From DATAXI01 sp963756185 (GTDB taxonomy: Bacteria; Verrucomicrobiota; Verrucomicrobiia; Chthoniobacterales; Chthoniobacteraceae): a DNA stretch of 64,000 nucleotides. Each line of letters starts with the position of its first letter. Within the stretch, counting starts at the first letter, position 1. Under the pieces are notes generated by a model. That model did not search any database. It saw only the letters and a list, made by a program, of their open reading frames with translations, and was not told where the DNA came from. The stretch spans positions 1-64,000 of the forward strand of contig CAVWMS010000003.1 in NCBI GenBank assembly GCA_963756185.1, given 5' to 3'. This document shows positions 26,642 through 36,981 of the stretch, piece by piece. The position numbers and the translations under genes are program-made.

Positions 26642-27758
26642 TCATTCGGCCAGCAGTTTTTCAGCCTGCGCTTCAAGGTTGTCCCGGCCGTCTGTAGAGA
26701 CGACAAAGCCTTTCTTGTTCACCAGCCACATCGTCGGAATCGACTGGATGCCGAATGAGGAACTGATTTCGTTTTGCCATCCCTTGCCGTCGAAATACTG
26801 CGGCCATGTCATCCCGTTGACGGCCACGTACTTGACCAGCGCATCCTTCTCCTGGTCCAGCGAGATGCCGACGATCTCGAACCCCTTGTCGTGGAGCCTC
26901 TTGTACGTGGAGACCACGTCGGGCACCTCCGCCCTGCACGGCGGGCACCAGGTGGCCCAGAAATCGATCAGGATGACCTTGCCCCGCATCCTCGAGAGAT
27001 CGACCGTGCGAGCCGTCGACCGCGGTGAAGGAAAGATCGAGCGGGCTCTTCAGGCGCTCGCGCAAGTCTCGATGGTCTTTTTGGCCAGGTCGGCAACCGG
27101 CCCTGCCCTGAATCGGCCAGTTGCTTGAGCAGCACCGCGGAGCTGTCCGGGCGTCCTTCGTATCGAGGGTCTGGGCGATCCGGAATTCAGCACATCCGGT
27201 TCGGATAAGCCGGAAAATCAGCAGCAAATTGCTTGAATTTCGCCAGAATAATCGCCCCGGTGGCCTTGTCCCTGCATGTAATCTGAAGCGAAATACCGAG
27301 CAATTGATAGCGCGCCTGCTGCTCACGGAAACCGGGGCCTCCTTCGCATTGGCGATCCCGGTCAATTGGGCGATGTCGCCCGCTTCGTCCGGGTGGCCGC
27401 CGGCGCCGCCGGGATGGTCTCCGCACCTGGTGACCTGGAGCAACCGTGCGTGCCACTGGCGGGCGATCGTCCGGGTAAGAGCTTGATGAATCCGTAATCG
27501 CGACCATCGATCTCGGGAGTACATGTTCGTGACCATCGCATCGACTGTCCCGCGGCGGAGTGGGCCGATCCTCGGTCCCTTTTGAGGTCCTGGATATGCT
27601 GCCCAGAGGGCGTCCGGGGTCGGGAAACTTCGAGGGCCTCCGGGGGCGGCAGGGTGGGCCGGCTGGCGGGCGTGCGGCCTGGGGCTGCGCGCGGGCAAGC
27701 GACGGGGCAGCGAGCGTGAGGGATTCTCATGGGGAAGCAGCGTGATGGGCGATTTCAT
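26642..27758 (-). pseudogene. TlpA-like thioredoxin-fold protein, frameshifted upstream half
   Basis: The C-terminal ~115 residues are an intact TlpA/AhpC-like thioredoxin domain: KVILIDFWATWCPPCRAEVP with the CxxC active site, GISLDQEKDALVKYV, and the cis-Pro segment SIPTMWLVNKKG. Upstream, pieces of the same protein occur in different frames: ARTVDLSRM, LKSPLDLSFTAVDG, ADLAKKTIETCA, and REQQARYQLLGIS followed by AKFKQFAADFPAYP. Their order matches the intact paralogue at 39972-41027. At least four indels are needed to join them. It is a frameshifted gene in this sequence, whether by decay or by sequence error. Confidence 0.6.
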
Positions 27759-28120
27759 CTAAGAGGAGACCATAATCGGGGGCGACAAATAAGCGTCCCG
27801 GCGGAATTCCCGGCTGTTGGAGAAAAGGCGCGCACGCAGACCTTCAACGGCGAGGCGCCTATGCCTCGGGAGGTGGATGAGTCGCTGGCGTTCTTTCCCG
27901 AGGCCTTACCCGGCGAGGTACCGAATTCATTGACGAGTGAAAAACCCATGCTACCCTCGGGTACAGCCCGAAGCCAACGACAAAACCCCCAATAACCCAA
28001 AAAAACGAACGATACCCCATAACCCGGACCGGCGACGGTCTTAACTGAAACCAGATAGAGCCAGTAACACGGAAGCCAGCTGAATTCAGCCAAGCCGCCG
28101 CCCTTCCACAAGAGGGCGAT
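27759..28120. other. Intergenic gap upstream of the patatin gene
   Basis: No convincing gene is seen. It lies between divergent genes and should hold their promoters. It contains a CAAAACCCCC-AATA-ACCCAAAAA stretch at about 27980-28003, similar to 46330-46351, but no clear terminator. Confidence 0.5.
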
Positions 28121-30089
28121 ATGAAGATCAACCCGCGCTTTCTTCGGACTCACCGGTTTCTTTCCCTTCTCCCCTCGGCGACGCTGCGCAGGCTGGCGAA
28201 GGAGGCGGAGGTGCGGGAATATCCGAAGGGGAGCATTATTTTCTAGCCAGGGGGAGCGGTGCGGGGCGATGTACCTGATCGTCAGCGGGCGGTGCGAATC
28301 GCGGCACGTCGATCCGAGCGGGCATTTGATCACGGAGATCCATGGACCGGGGGATACGCTGGGCGACCGGGAGGTGATGCAACACGAGCCGTATCTGGCG
28401 ACGGCGACGGTGGTGACGCAAAGCGCGCTGCTGCGCATCCCGGCGGAGGAGTTGCGCACGGTGTTCGAAACGGAGCCAAAGGTGGCGGGAAGGCTGTCGC
28501 AATCAATCGTGCGGCGCATCATGGAAGCGCGCGCGCCGATGCCCGGGAAGCGAATCGTGGCGCTGCACGCGCTCTCCGCGCAGGTCAATGAGCGGATGCT
28601 GGGGCGGCGGCTGGCGGATGCGCTGGCGGAGATCACGCAGCGCACGTGTATTGAGCGTCCATTTGAGCCCGGGGCCGGCACCGGTCGCGCTGGGCGACTG
28701 GGCGGCGATCGAGCCTTCGCTGAATGGCGTATTCCATTTATTCGCGACAGGTGCCGCGAGGTGCGCCGGCATTGTTACGAACTGGATATTCAGGCGGGAA
28801 TCAATCCCGCGGAGGCTGCTTGCGTGGCGCCGTTGCTCAGCCACCTGGGCAATCACTTTGATTATGTATTGGTGGATGCGGGGAAGGATGTGACCCGGCC
28901 GGCGTTGCTCCAGTGCCTGGTGCAGAGCGATTTGACTTACCTCCTGATGCGGCCCGGATGACGAGTGCCTGCTAGGGCTGAAGTTACTCATGGCGGAGCT
29001 GGAGGAGACGCGCGCCGGCACTTACAACCATATAAGTCCGGTTATTTGCGCGGATAACATCGACCGGGCCGTCGCGATTCGCGCGAGGAGTGCGAGCAGG
29101 CGGGCTTCCGGGCGCATTCGATCCTGCGCGGGTATCCGATGGCGGAGGGCTTCGGAGCCATGGACCGGCTGCCTTGTTTTACGGTGCAAATTCGCCGGAT
29201 GGCGCGGGAGATCGGGCGTTGCCGGACGGGGCTGGCGCTTTCATCGGGCGGGGCGCGCGGGCTGGCGCACATCGGCGTGATCCAGGTGCTGGAGGAGAAC
29301 GGGATCGAGATCGACATCGTGGCCGGGTCGAGCATGGGGGCGTATGTGGCGGCGCACTGGGCCTATGGGCACGACGGGATCGCGTGCGAGAAGATCGCGC
29401 GCGACATCGAAAGACGCTGGGGCTGGATGCGGCTGGTCGATCCGGTGATCCCGCCACGCCAGGGATTTATGAGGACGCGGCGCGTGGGGCAGTGGCTGCG
29501 GCGGGGAATCGGCAATATTCAATTCATGGAGTTGGCGCGGCCGCTGCGGGTGGTGGCGACGGATTTCGAGACGCTGGACCGGGTGGTATTTTCGAGCGGG
29601 GAGGTGGCGCGGGCGGTCGAGGCGAGCATCGCGATCCCGGGGATATGCGTGCCGACTTTCGTGCAATGGCCGCGCGCTGATCGACGGCGGCATCGCCGAT
29701 CCGCTGCCCGTGGACGTGCTCTCGGACATGGGGATCGAGCGGATCATCGCGGTCAATACATTGCCGACGCCGGCGCACCTGGCCATGTGCGCATGGATTG
29801 CGCCGGCGAGGATGGACAGCGCCGGCGCCGGGCATCGGCGCATGGCTCAACAAACACCTGAATTATTTTGCCCGCGGCAACCTGTGCGACATCCTGATGC
29901 GCGCGAACTTTGGCGGGCAGATGCGCGTGGCGGAGCAGGCGGCGCACATCGCGGACATGGTGCTGCGCCCGTGGGCAGTGCGACTCGAAGTGGCACGATT
30001 TCGCCAACCCCGGCAAATACATTGCACTCGGGCGAAAAGTGGCCGAGGAGCATCTGGCGGAGATCGAAAGGACTGACCCAAACCCATGA
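28121..30089 (+). pseudogene. Cyclic-nucleotide-binding / patatin-like phospholipase (multiply frameshifted)
   Basis: Read across frames, this encodes a large acyl hydrolase. An N-terminal cNMP-binding domain (FLSLLPSATLRRLAKEAEVR, MYLIVSGRCES, EIHGPGDTLGDREVM) is followed by a degenerate MinD-like middle domain (RIVALHALSAQVNERML; HFDYVLVDAGKD). A patatin domain with GLALSSGGARGLAHIGVIQV, the GSSMG nucleophile elbow and DGGIADPLP (catalytic Asp) completes it. All catalytic motifs survive, yet at least six frame changes interrupt it, the first near 28242. It would release fatty acids for the downstream beta-oxidation genes. The stop overlaps the ligase ATG by 4 nt, as in an intact operon. Sequence error is a serious alternative to pseudogene status. 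Confidence 0.65.
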
Positions 30090-31619
30090 AAAACCAACAG
30101 CCGCACTGGCTCTCGCTGGATAGAGACGCGCTCCGCGCCTGGCAGATGCTGCGGCTGCGCCAGTACCTGGGCCGCGTGGTGGGGCCGTTCTCCGCGCATT
30201 ACCGGGAGCTCTTTGCGGAGCGGGGAATCCGCGCGGGCCGGCTGCGGAATTTTTCCAGCCTCGAGGGCATCCCATTTTCACAAAGGCGGATTTGCTCAAA
30301 GGGGCGCGGGAGTTCGTGCTGAGGCCGGAGGAGCGGTTGCTGCGGCACCGGCCGGGCACGCTGCTGGCGGCGCTGGTGCGGGGGCGCGAGACGGTAAAGG
30401 AGGGATTCGAGCGGGAGTTCCGGCCGCTGATGATGACGAGCACCACGGGCCGGGCGGCGGAGCCGGCGCCGTTTTTCTACACGGCGCATGACATCAGGAC
30501 GCTCTCGGTGGCGGGCGCGCGGGTGATGCGGATCTGCGGGGCGCGGCGCGAGATGCGGATGCTGAACATGTTCCCCTTCGCGCCGCACCTGGCCTTCTGG
30601 CAGACGCATTACGCAGGGACGGAGTTCGGGGTTTTCATGATAAGCAGCGGCGGCGGCAAAACGCTGGGGACGGAAGGAAATCTGCGCCTGATAAGGAAGA
30701 TAGAGCCGGACGTGCTGATCGGGATGCCGACGTTTCTCTACCACGTTCTGAGGGCGGCGGTGGACGAGGGATGCGTTGCGCGAAGCTTAGAAGATCGTCC
30801 TGGGCGGCGAGAAAGCGCCCACGGGAATGCGGCGCCGGTTGCGGGCGCTGGCGCGCGAGCTGGGCGCGGAGAAAGTCGACGTGTTGCAGACCTACGGATT
30901 TACCGAAGCGAAAATGGCGTGGCCACAATGCGCCTGCGGCGGGACGCGCGGAGAACAGCGGCTACCATTTGAGCCCGGACCTTGGCATCGTCGAGGTGAT
31001 CGACCCGGCCACCGGCGCGCAAGTGGCCGAGGGCGAACCGGGCGAAGTGGTCTGGACCCCCTTGAGGCGCGCGGCAGCGTGGTGCTGCGTTATCGCACGG
31101 GCGATATCGTCAGCGGCGGGGTCGTTTATGGAAAATGCCCGCACTGCGGGCGGAACATGCCGCGGCTGAGGGGCGAAATCTCGCGCACATCCGAAATCAG
31201 GGAAATGCGCCTTGAGAAGTTGAAGGGAACGCTGGTGGATTTCAACCGGCTCGAACACGTGCTGGACAATTGCGAGCAGGTGGCGACGTGGCAGCTCGAA
31301 ATCCGCAAGATCCACGACGATCCGCTGGAGCTGGACGAATTGATCCTGCACGTGCAAAAGTCGGACGGGTCTCGCGAGGAGGCGGTGCGGAGCGTGCTGG
31401 ACGAGCGACTTCGCTGGCGGAGACGGAGACGCACCCGAACGCGATCTTGTTTCACACCGGACGAGGAGTTGCGGCAGATGCAGGGAGTCGGCGCGATGCT
31501 GAAGGAGCAGCGCGTCGTGGATCATCGGCCCGCGACCGGGAAACCGGCTTCGCTTCACTACGCCGCGACAAGCGGAAACTACGAGACCGGCGAAGGACGT
31601 GGTAATCATTTCCAAACAC
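30086..31619 (+). pseudogene. Phenylacetate-CoA-ligase-like AMP-forming acyl-CoA synthetase (frameshifted)
   Basis: The pieces, in order, are MKNQQPHWLSLDRDALRAWQ, LMMTSTTGRAAEPAPFFYTA (the P-loop-like STTG stretch), IVLGGEKAPTGMRRRL, QTYGFTEAKMAWPQC, DLGIVEVIDPATG, and VVLRYRTGDIVSGG with CPHCGRNMPRLRG. A PaaK/LuxE-like C-terminal domain follows. These are the signatures of AMP-forming CoA ligases that activate a carboxylic acid. Frame changes occur near 30280, 30790, 30945, 31064, 31410 and 31455. It would supply acyl-CoA to the thiolase, FadJ-like and dehydrogenase genes behind it. The substrate is not evident. Confidence 0.62.
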
Positions 31620-32877
31620 ATGGATGAGGCGCTGGTCATCGTCGACGGAGTGCGGACGCCGTTTTGCAAAGATGGGAACGGAGCTTGCCGGCCTGCCGGC
31701 GGATGAGCTGGGGCGCATGGCCGTGGAAGCGCTGCTGACACGAACGGGCGGACGGGAATTGGACCCGGGACTGGTGGATGAGGTGATTTTCGGATGCGTC
31801 TGCCAGCCGGTCGGAGGCTCGAACGTGGCACGGGTGATCGCGTTGCGCGCCGGGCTGCCGGAAAAGACGCCGGCGGCGACAGTGCACCGCAATTGCGCCT
31901 CGGGATTCGAGGCGATGACGACTGCGGCGGAGCGGGTGGCGAGCGGGCATGGCTAGATGTTCATCGTCGGCGGCGACGAGAGCATGTCGCAGGTGCCGAT
32001 GCTCTATCCGCCCAGCGCCGCAAAGAAATTCACGGGCGCTGGCGCGGCGCGAAGGGTGGCGGAAAAAAGCTGGCGGCGGTGAGCGCATTTCCGCCCCTCC
32101 GATTTCAAGCCGCGCGTCGCGCTGAAGATGGGGCTGACGGACCCGGTCAGCGGCCTGAACATGGGCGAAACGGCGGAAGTGCTGGCGCGCGAGTTCTCCA
32201 TTTCGCGGGAGCGGCAGGATGAATTTGCGTTGCGCTCTCACGAGCTGGCCGTGGCGGCGCGCGAGCGGCTGGCCGAGGAGATCTGCCCGGTGTATCTCGC
32301 GGGCGGGAAGCCGCCGGTGCAGCGAGACAACGGGCCGCGCGACGAATCAATCCAGCGAAATGCTCGCGCGGCTTGAAACCGGTGTTTGACCGGCAGCATG
32401 GGACGGTGACGGCGGGCAATTCCTCGCAAATCACCGACGGCGCGGTGGTGCTGCTGGTCATGGGGGAGAACACGGGCGAAGGAACTGGGATTGAAGCCGC
32501 TCGGCAGGCTGGTGGGCTGGGCTTACACCGGCTGCGACCCGAAGCGGATGGGCCTGGGGCCGGTCTCCGCGATTCGCAAGCTGAAAGCCGAAACAGGCTA
32601 CGGCCCGGGCGACGTCGATTTGGTCGAGATCAACGAGGCCTTTGCCGCCCAGGTGCTGGCGGTCTCGAGAAACTGGGCGACGTCCCGGAGGACGCGGCTC
32701 AACGTAAACGGCGGGGCGATCGCGCTGGGTCATCCGGTGGGCGCCACCGGCGCGCGCCTGACCCTGACGGCGCTCAAGGAACTGGGCCGGCGCGGAGGGC
32801 GCCGGGCGATCGTCTCCGCATGCGTGGGAGGCGGCCAGGGCGCCGCGCTCCTGCTGGAACAAGGAGGAGCCAAATGA
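31620..32877 (+). pseudogene. Acetyl-CoA acyltransferase (thiolase), frameshifted with an in-frame stop
   Basis: Thiolase cleaves 3-ketoacyl-CoA to acetyl-CoA plus a shortened acyl-CoA. The start reads MDEALVIVDGVRTPF. The nucleophile motif HRNCASGFEAM, KMGLTDPVSGLNMGETAEVL, the C-terminal EINEAFAAQVLAV and GHPVGATGAR, and the second active-site cysteine in SACVGGGQGAAL are all present. There is an in-frame TAG between ASGHG and MFIVGG near 31954, and frame changes near 31674, 32045, 32100, 32340 and 32480. Intact conserved sites amid many lesions argue for recent decay or sequence error. The gene precedes a FadJ-like gene, as in fad operons. Confidence 0.68.
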
Positions 32878-32881
32878 AAAC

Positions 32882-32943
32882 GAAGTTCGAAATTCGAAAT
32901 CGGGAATCTGCAATCCGAAATCCGAAATCCGAAATCCGAATTT
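32882..32943. repeat. AAATYCG-type tandem heptamer repeat before the FadJ-like gene
   Basis: It begins GAAGTTCGAAATTCGAAAT and continues as four copies of AAATCCG-like units. It fills the gap between the thiolase stop and the FadJ-like start and resembles 17435-17505 and 42521-42552. Confidence 0.65.
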
Positions 32944-32952
32944 AACTCTCCC

Positions 32953-35046
32953 ATGTCTTCCATTCGCATCGAGATCCTGAAGACCGGCGAGCATGTCCTC
33001 ACCTTCGACAGGCCGGATTCGTCGGCGAATATCTTCGATGTCGAGACGCTCTCCGATCTCGAACGGAAACTGGACCTCATCGAGCGGAACGCGGGCGGCG
33101 TGCTCTTCATCAGCGCGAAGCCGGCAATATTCATCGCGGGCGCGGACCTGAAGGCGCTGGAAAAAATGGCCGGCGAAGAACTGCGCGAGTTCATCGAGCT
33201 GGGGCAGCGGGTATTCAGCCGCATTGCGGCGCTGCCGCAGCCCACCGTCGCCGCCATTCACGGCGCCTGCGTGGGCGGCGGCTACGAGCTTTGCCTCGCC
33301 TGCCGGCACCGGATCGCAACCACCCACCGGACCACGAAAATCGGCCTGCCGGAGACCCAGCTCGGGATTTTGCCCGCGTGGGGCGGCTCGACCCGGCTGC
33401 CGCGGCTCATCGGCGTGCCGCGCGCGCTGGACCTCATCCTGGGCGGAAAGATGCTCTCCGCAAACGCGGCGTTGCGGCAGGGATTGATCGACGAGATCGC
33501 GCCGCGCGAGATTTTGCGCGACGCCGCTCTGCAATGGCTGCGCCGCGCCCAAACCCACGGGAAGAATGGCGCGCATCGGCGCTGGCTGGTGATTGACCGG
33601 GTGACGGCGGCGGTGACGGCTCCCATCGCGCGACGGCGGATCGAGGAGAAGACGCGCGGGCATTACCCGGCGCTGCCAAAGGCGCTCGACGTGGTGGCGC
33701 ACGGAGTGGGGCATTCGATCGAGAAATCGCTCGAACACGAGCGGGCCGCGGTGCTCGAGCTGGCGGCGACGCCGGAATGCCGGAACCTGATGCGCCTCTT
33801 TCATCTTCAGGAGCGGGCGAAAAAGCTGCGCGTGCCGGGCATCGAGAAGCCCGCCTCGATCACGCACGTCGCGGTGATCGGCGCCGGGGTCATGGGCGCG
33901 GCAATCGCCCAATGGCTGAGCGCGCGCGGCCTGCGGGTGCTCCTGCGCGACATCAGCGCGGAAAGGGTCGCCGGCGGGATGAGCCGGATCGCGGACCTTT
34001 ACGCCGACGCCGTGAAACGGCGCATCCTGGACCCAGTGGAGGCGCGCGACGGCCTGGACCGCGTTTCTCCCACGGCGGCGGAGGCGCCGCTGAACAGCGT
34101 CGATCTCGTGATCGAAGCCGCAGTCGAGAAGATGGATTTAAAGAAGCACATCTTCGCGCGGCTGGATGAAATCGCGCCCGAGCGGACAATCCTGGCGACG
34201 AACACATCGGCGCTATCCATTACCGAGCTGGGCGCCGCGGTGAAGCGGCCGGATCGCGTGGTGGGCATTCACTTTTTCAACCCGGTTCATCGCATGCCGC
34301 TGGTGGAAGTCATCACGGGCACGGAGACCAGCCCGGAAACGGCGGCAGCCGCGGTGCGCCTGACGCAGAAAATCGGCAAGATGCCGGTGCTCGTCCGGGA
34401 CAGCCCGGGATTCCTGGTCAATCGCATTTTGCTGCCCTACCTGGTCGAGGCCGGCGAGTTGTTCGCGCACGGCGCGCCGGTCGAGCATGTGGATGGCACG
34501 ATGCTCGATTTCGGCATGCCCATGGGGCCGCTGCGGTTGATCGACGAAGTGGGGCTGGACGTGGCGGAGGATGTCGCGGCGACGCTGGCGGCGGCGTTTC
34601 CCGATCACATGAGCGTGCCCGGCGTGCTCAGGCGGATGCTGGTGGCGGGCCTGCTCGGCAGGAAATCGCGGCACGGCTTTTACATTTATCAAAAGGGCCT
34701 GGACGTGCCGAACCCCGACGCCGGAAAGTACCGGGAGGGAGGCAATGCCGCGCTCCTGGACCGTGCGGCAATGCAGCGGCGCATGGTGCTGCTGATGGTC
34801 AACGAGGCGGCGCGATGCGTCGAAGAAAAGATCGTCGCGCAACCTGATGACGTCGATTTTGCCATGACCATGGGCGCCGGCTTCGCGCCGTTTCGCGGCG
34901 GGCCGCTGCGGTACGCGGACACGGTCGGCATCGCGCAGATCACCGAAATGCTCCGCGCCGAAGCGGAGCAAACCGGCCCGCGATTCAGCCCATGCCCACT
35001 GCTCGAGGAAATGAGCCAGTCCGGCAAGACTTTTACATTTATCTGA
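32953..35046 (+). CDS. fadJ: Fatty-acid oxidation multienzyme: enoyl-CoA hydratase / 3-hydroxyacyl-CoA dehydrogenase
   Basis: The 697-residue protein joins a crotonase domain with a 3-hydroxyacyl-CoA dehydrogenase, hydrating trans-2-enoyl-CoA and oxidising the 3-hydroxyacyl-CoA with NAD. In the crotonase part, FIAGADLKAL supplies the oxyanion loop, HGACVGGGYELCLA the conserved GGG, and KIGLPETQLGILPAWGG the catalytic Glu pair. The dehydrogenase part has VAVIGAGVMGAAIAQWLSA, LATNTSALSIT, VGIHFFNPVHRMPLVEV with the catalytic His, and SPGFLVNRI. The gene is intact, between the broken thiolase and an acyl-CoA dehydrogenase, in a beta-oxidation operon. It resembles FadB/FadJ alpha subunits. Confidence 0.92.
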   Translation: MSSIRIEILKTGEHVLTFDRPDSSANIFDVETLSDLERKLDLIERNAGGVLFISAKPAIFIAGADLKALEKMAGEELREFIELGQRVFSRIAALPQPTVAAIHGACVGGGYELCLACRHRIATTHRTTKIGLPETQLGILPAWGGSTRLPRLIGVPRALDLILGGKMLSANAALRQGLIDEIAPREILRDAALQWLRRAQTHGKNGAHRRWLVIDRVTAAVTAPIARRRIEEKTRGHYPALPKALDVVAHGVGHSIEKSLEHERAAVLELAATPECRNLMRLFHLQERAKKLRVPGIEKPASITHVAVIGAGVMGAAIAQWLSARGLRVLLRDISAERVAGGMSRIADLYADAVKRRILDPVEARDGLDRVSPTAAEAPLNSVDLVIEAAVEKMDLKKHIFARLDEIAPERTILATNTSALSITELGAAVKRPDRVVGIHFFNPVHRMPLVEVITGTETSPETAAAAVRLTQKIGKMPVLVRDSPGFLVNRILLPYLVEAGELFAHGAPVEHVDGTMLDFGMPMGPLRLIDEVGLDVAEDVAATLAAAFPDHMSVPGVLRRMLVAGLLGRKSRHGFYIYQKGLDVPNPDAGKYREGGNAALLDRAAMQRRMVLLMVNEAARCVEEKIVAQPDDVDFAMTMGAGFAPFRGGPLRYADTVGIAQITEMLRAEAEQTGPRFSPCPLLEEMSQSGKTFTFI

Positions 35047-35067
35047 TTTCGACAACCAACCCTCCCC

Positions 35068-36918
35068 ATGGAATCCCTGATCGACACTTCAAAAATGTCC
35101 GCCGGCCAGCGCGAGGCGCTCGAATTGAGCGAAAGCGCGCGCGAGGCGGCCCAGGCGGAACAGGGCTTTGTGGGCGCGCTCTTCATGGGCCGCTGCCGGT
35201 TGGAACAAATCCTGCCCTTTCCCAAACAATCCGCCGACGACCAGGCGAAAGGCGACGCCTTTCTCACACGGCTGCGCAATTACCTCGCCGAGCACGTTGA
35301 TCCGGATGAAATCGACAGGACCGGCGAAATCCCGGACGAGGTCATCGAGGGCCTGGCAAAGATGGGCGCGTTCGGCATCAAGATATTGCCGGAGTACGGC
35401 GGCCTCGGCCTTTCGCAGACCAATTATTGCCGCGCGGGCATGCTTCTGGGCAGCTATTGCGGCAATCTCACCGCGCTCCTCTCGGCCCATCAATCCATCG
35501 GCGTGCCGCAACCGCTGATCCTCTTCGGAACCGAGGAGCAAAAGCGCCGTTTTCTCCCACGCGTGGCCGGCGGCGAGATTTCCGCGTTTGCATTGACCGA
35601 GCCGAAGGTCGGCTCCGACCCGGCGAAAATGGAGACGCACGCCGAGCCGTCGGAAGACGGGACCCATTACATTCTCAACGGCGAAAAGCTCTGGTGCACC
35701 AACGGCGTAAAGGCCGGCGTGATCGTGGTGATGGCGAAAACCCCGCCGCCGCCGGGAAAGACGCGCGGGGGAATCACCGCGTTCATCGTCAACATGGACA
35801 CGCCGGGCATCGAAGTGACTCACCGCTGCCGGTTCATGGGATTGAAGGCGCTCTACAACGGCGTCGTCCGTTTCTCCAATGTCCAAATCCCGCGCGAGAA
35901 CATTTTGCTGGCGGAGGGAAAAGGGCTGCGCGTCGCGCTGACAACGCTCAACACAGGCCGGCTCACGCTCCCCGCAGCCTGCACCGGCCTTGCGAAACGC
36001 TGCTTGCGGGTGGCGCGCGAATGGGCGCGCGACCGCGTGCAATGGGGCGCGCCGATCGGCAAACACGCGGCCGTCGCGGAAAAGCTGGCCCGCATGGCGG
36101 CGCAAACGTTCGCGATGGAATCGATGGTGCTCTACGCATCGAGCCTCGTGGACCGCGACAAGCACGCGGATGTGCGCCTCGAGGCTGCCCTCTGCAAGCT
36201 CTGGGCCACGGAGCGGACCTGGGAAATCGTCAACGAGACCATGCAAATCCGCGGCGGGCGCGGCTACGAGACCGCGCAATCGCTCGCCGCCCGCGGCGAG
36301 GAGCCGGTTGCTGTCGAGCGGTTTTTGAGGGATTGCCGCATCAACACCATCTTCGAGGGATCGAGCGAGATCATGCGATTGTTCATCGCGCGCGAGGCGC
36401 TCGACCCGCATTTGAAAGTGGGCGCGCCGATGCTCAACACGCAGCTTCCGATGAAGGCCCGCGCCGCCGCCGCCGCGCGCGCGGCGCTGTTTTACGCGCG
36501 CTGGTATCCGCGGCAATGGCTGCCGGGAGGCCATGGGACAAAGGGATTGCACCCGCTGCTGGCGAATCACGCGCGCAACGCGGAAGCCAACGCCCGCCGG
36601 CTCGCACGCAGCTTGTTCCACGCGATGGCGAAATTCGGCCCGAAGCTCGAGCGCGAGCAGGTGCTGCTCGGCCGCTTCGTGGATATCGGGACCGAATTGT
36701 TCGCGACGCTGGCGACCTGCTCCCGCGCCCAGCAAATGCTCGAGGAGGGCAACGCCGAAAACGTCCTGGCGCTGGCCGATTATTTCTGCGCGACCTCCAG
36801 CCTGCGCGTGAAGGAATTGCTCCGCGCGCTTCACGACAACGCCGATCGCAAAGGCTACAAGCTGGCCCAACAGGTCCTCGACGGAAAGATGGATTGGCTC
36901 GAGCGGGGAATTGTCTGA
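35068..36918 (+). CDS. Acyl-CoA dehydrogenase
   Basis: This FAD enzyme makes the first double bond in fatty acid beta-oxidation. The 616-residue protein follows FadJ by 21 nt. Recognisable segments are MGAFGIKILPEYGGLGLSQT, AFALTEPKVGSDPAKMETHA, YILNGEKLWCTNG, RFSNVQIPRENIL, QWGAPIGKHAAVAEKLARM and TMQIRGGRGYETAQSL, followed by RDCRINTIFEGSSEIMRLFI with the expected catalytic Glu region. A C-terminal extension of about 150 residues makes it longer than the usual ~380-residue form, like very-long-chain dehydrogenases with an added helical domain. It is intact and ends the operon. Confidence 0.92.
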   Translation: MESLIDTSKMSAGQREALELSESAREAAQAEQGFVGALFMGRCRLEQILPFPKQSADDQAKGDAFLTRLRNYLAEHVDPDEIDRTGEIPDEVIEGLAKMGAFGIKILPEYGGLGLSQTNYCRAGMLLGSYCGNLTALLSAHQSIGVPQPLILFGTEEQKRRFLPRVAGGEISAFALTEPKVGSDPAKMETHAEPSEDGTHYILNGEKLWCTNGVKAGVIVVMAKTPPPPGKTRGGITAFIVNMDTPGIEVTHRCRFMGLKALYNGVVRFSNVQIPRENILLAEGKGLRVALTTLNTGRLTLPAACTGLAKRCLRVAREWARDRVQWGAPIGKHAAVAEKLARMAAQTFAMESMVLYASSLVDRDKHADVRLEAALCKLWATERTWEIVNETMQIRGGRGYETAQSLAARGEEPVAVERFLRDCRINTIFEGSSEIMRLFIAREALDPHLKVGAPMLNTQLPMKARAAAAARAALFYARWYPRQWLPGGHGTKGLHPLLANHARNAEANARRLARSLFHAMAKFGPKLEREQVLLGRFVDIGTELFATLATCSRAQQMLEEGNAENVLALADYFCATSSLRVKELLRALHDNADRKGYKLAQQVLDGKMDWLERGIV

Positions 36919-36932
36919 ACCCCGTGCCGAAA

Positions 36933-36975
36933 TGACAAACCCGTGACAATTCGCGGTCGCGGACCGCAGTATCTT
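36933..36975 (+). promoter_or_regulatory. Candidate promoter with TGACAA direct repeat (copy 1)
   Basis: TGACAA at 36933-36938 and again at 36944-36949 (11-nt period), then TATCTT at 36970-36975, seven bases before the ATG of the first HEWGTFTS gene. The same repeat, spacing and hexamer position recur before the GspG-like gene at 38301-38343. I infer an activator site plus -10 element. Confidence 0.5.
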
Positions 36976-36981
36976 GCCGGC

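Noticed and set aside
32458..33912. 484-residue minus-strand open frame
   Set aside because: It overlays the thiolase end and FadJ-like gene, whose motifs are on the plus strand.
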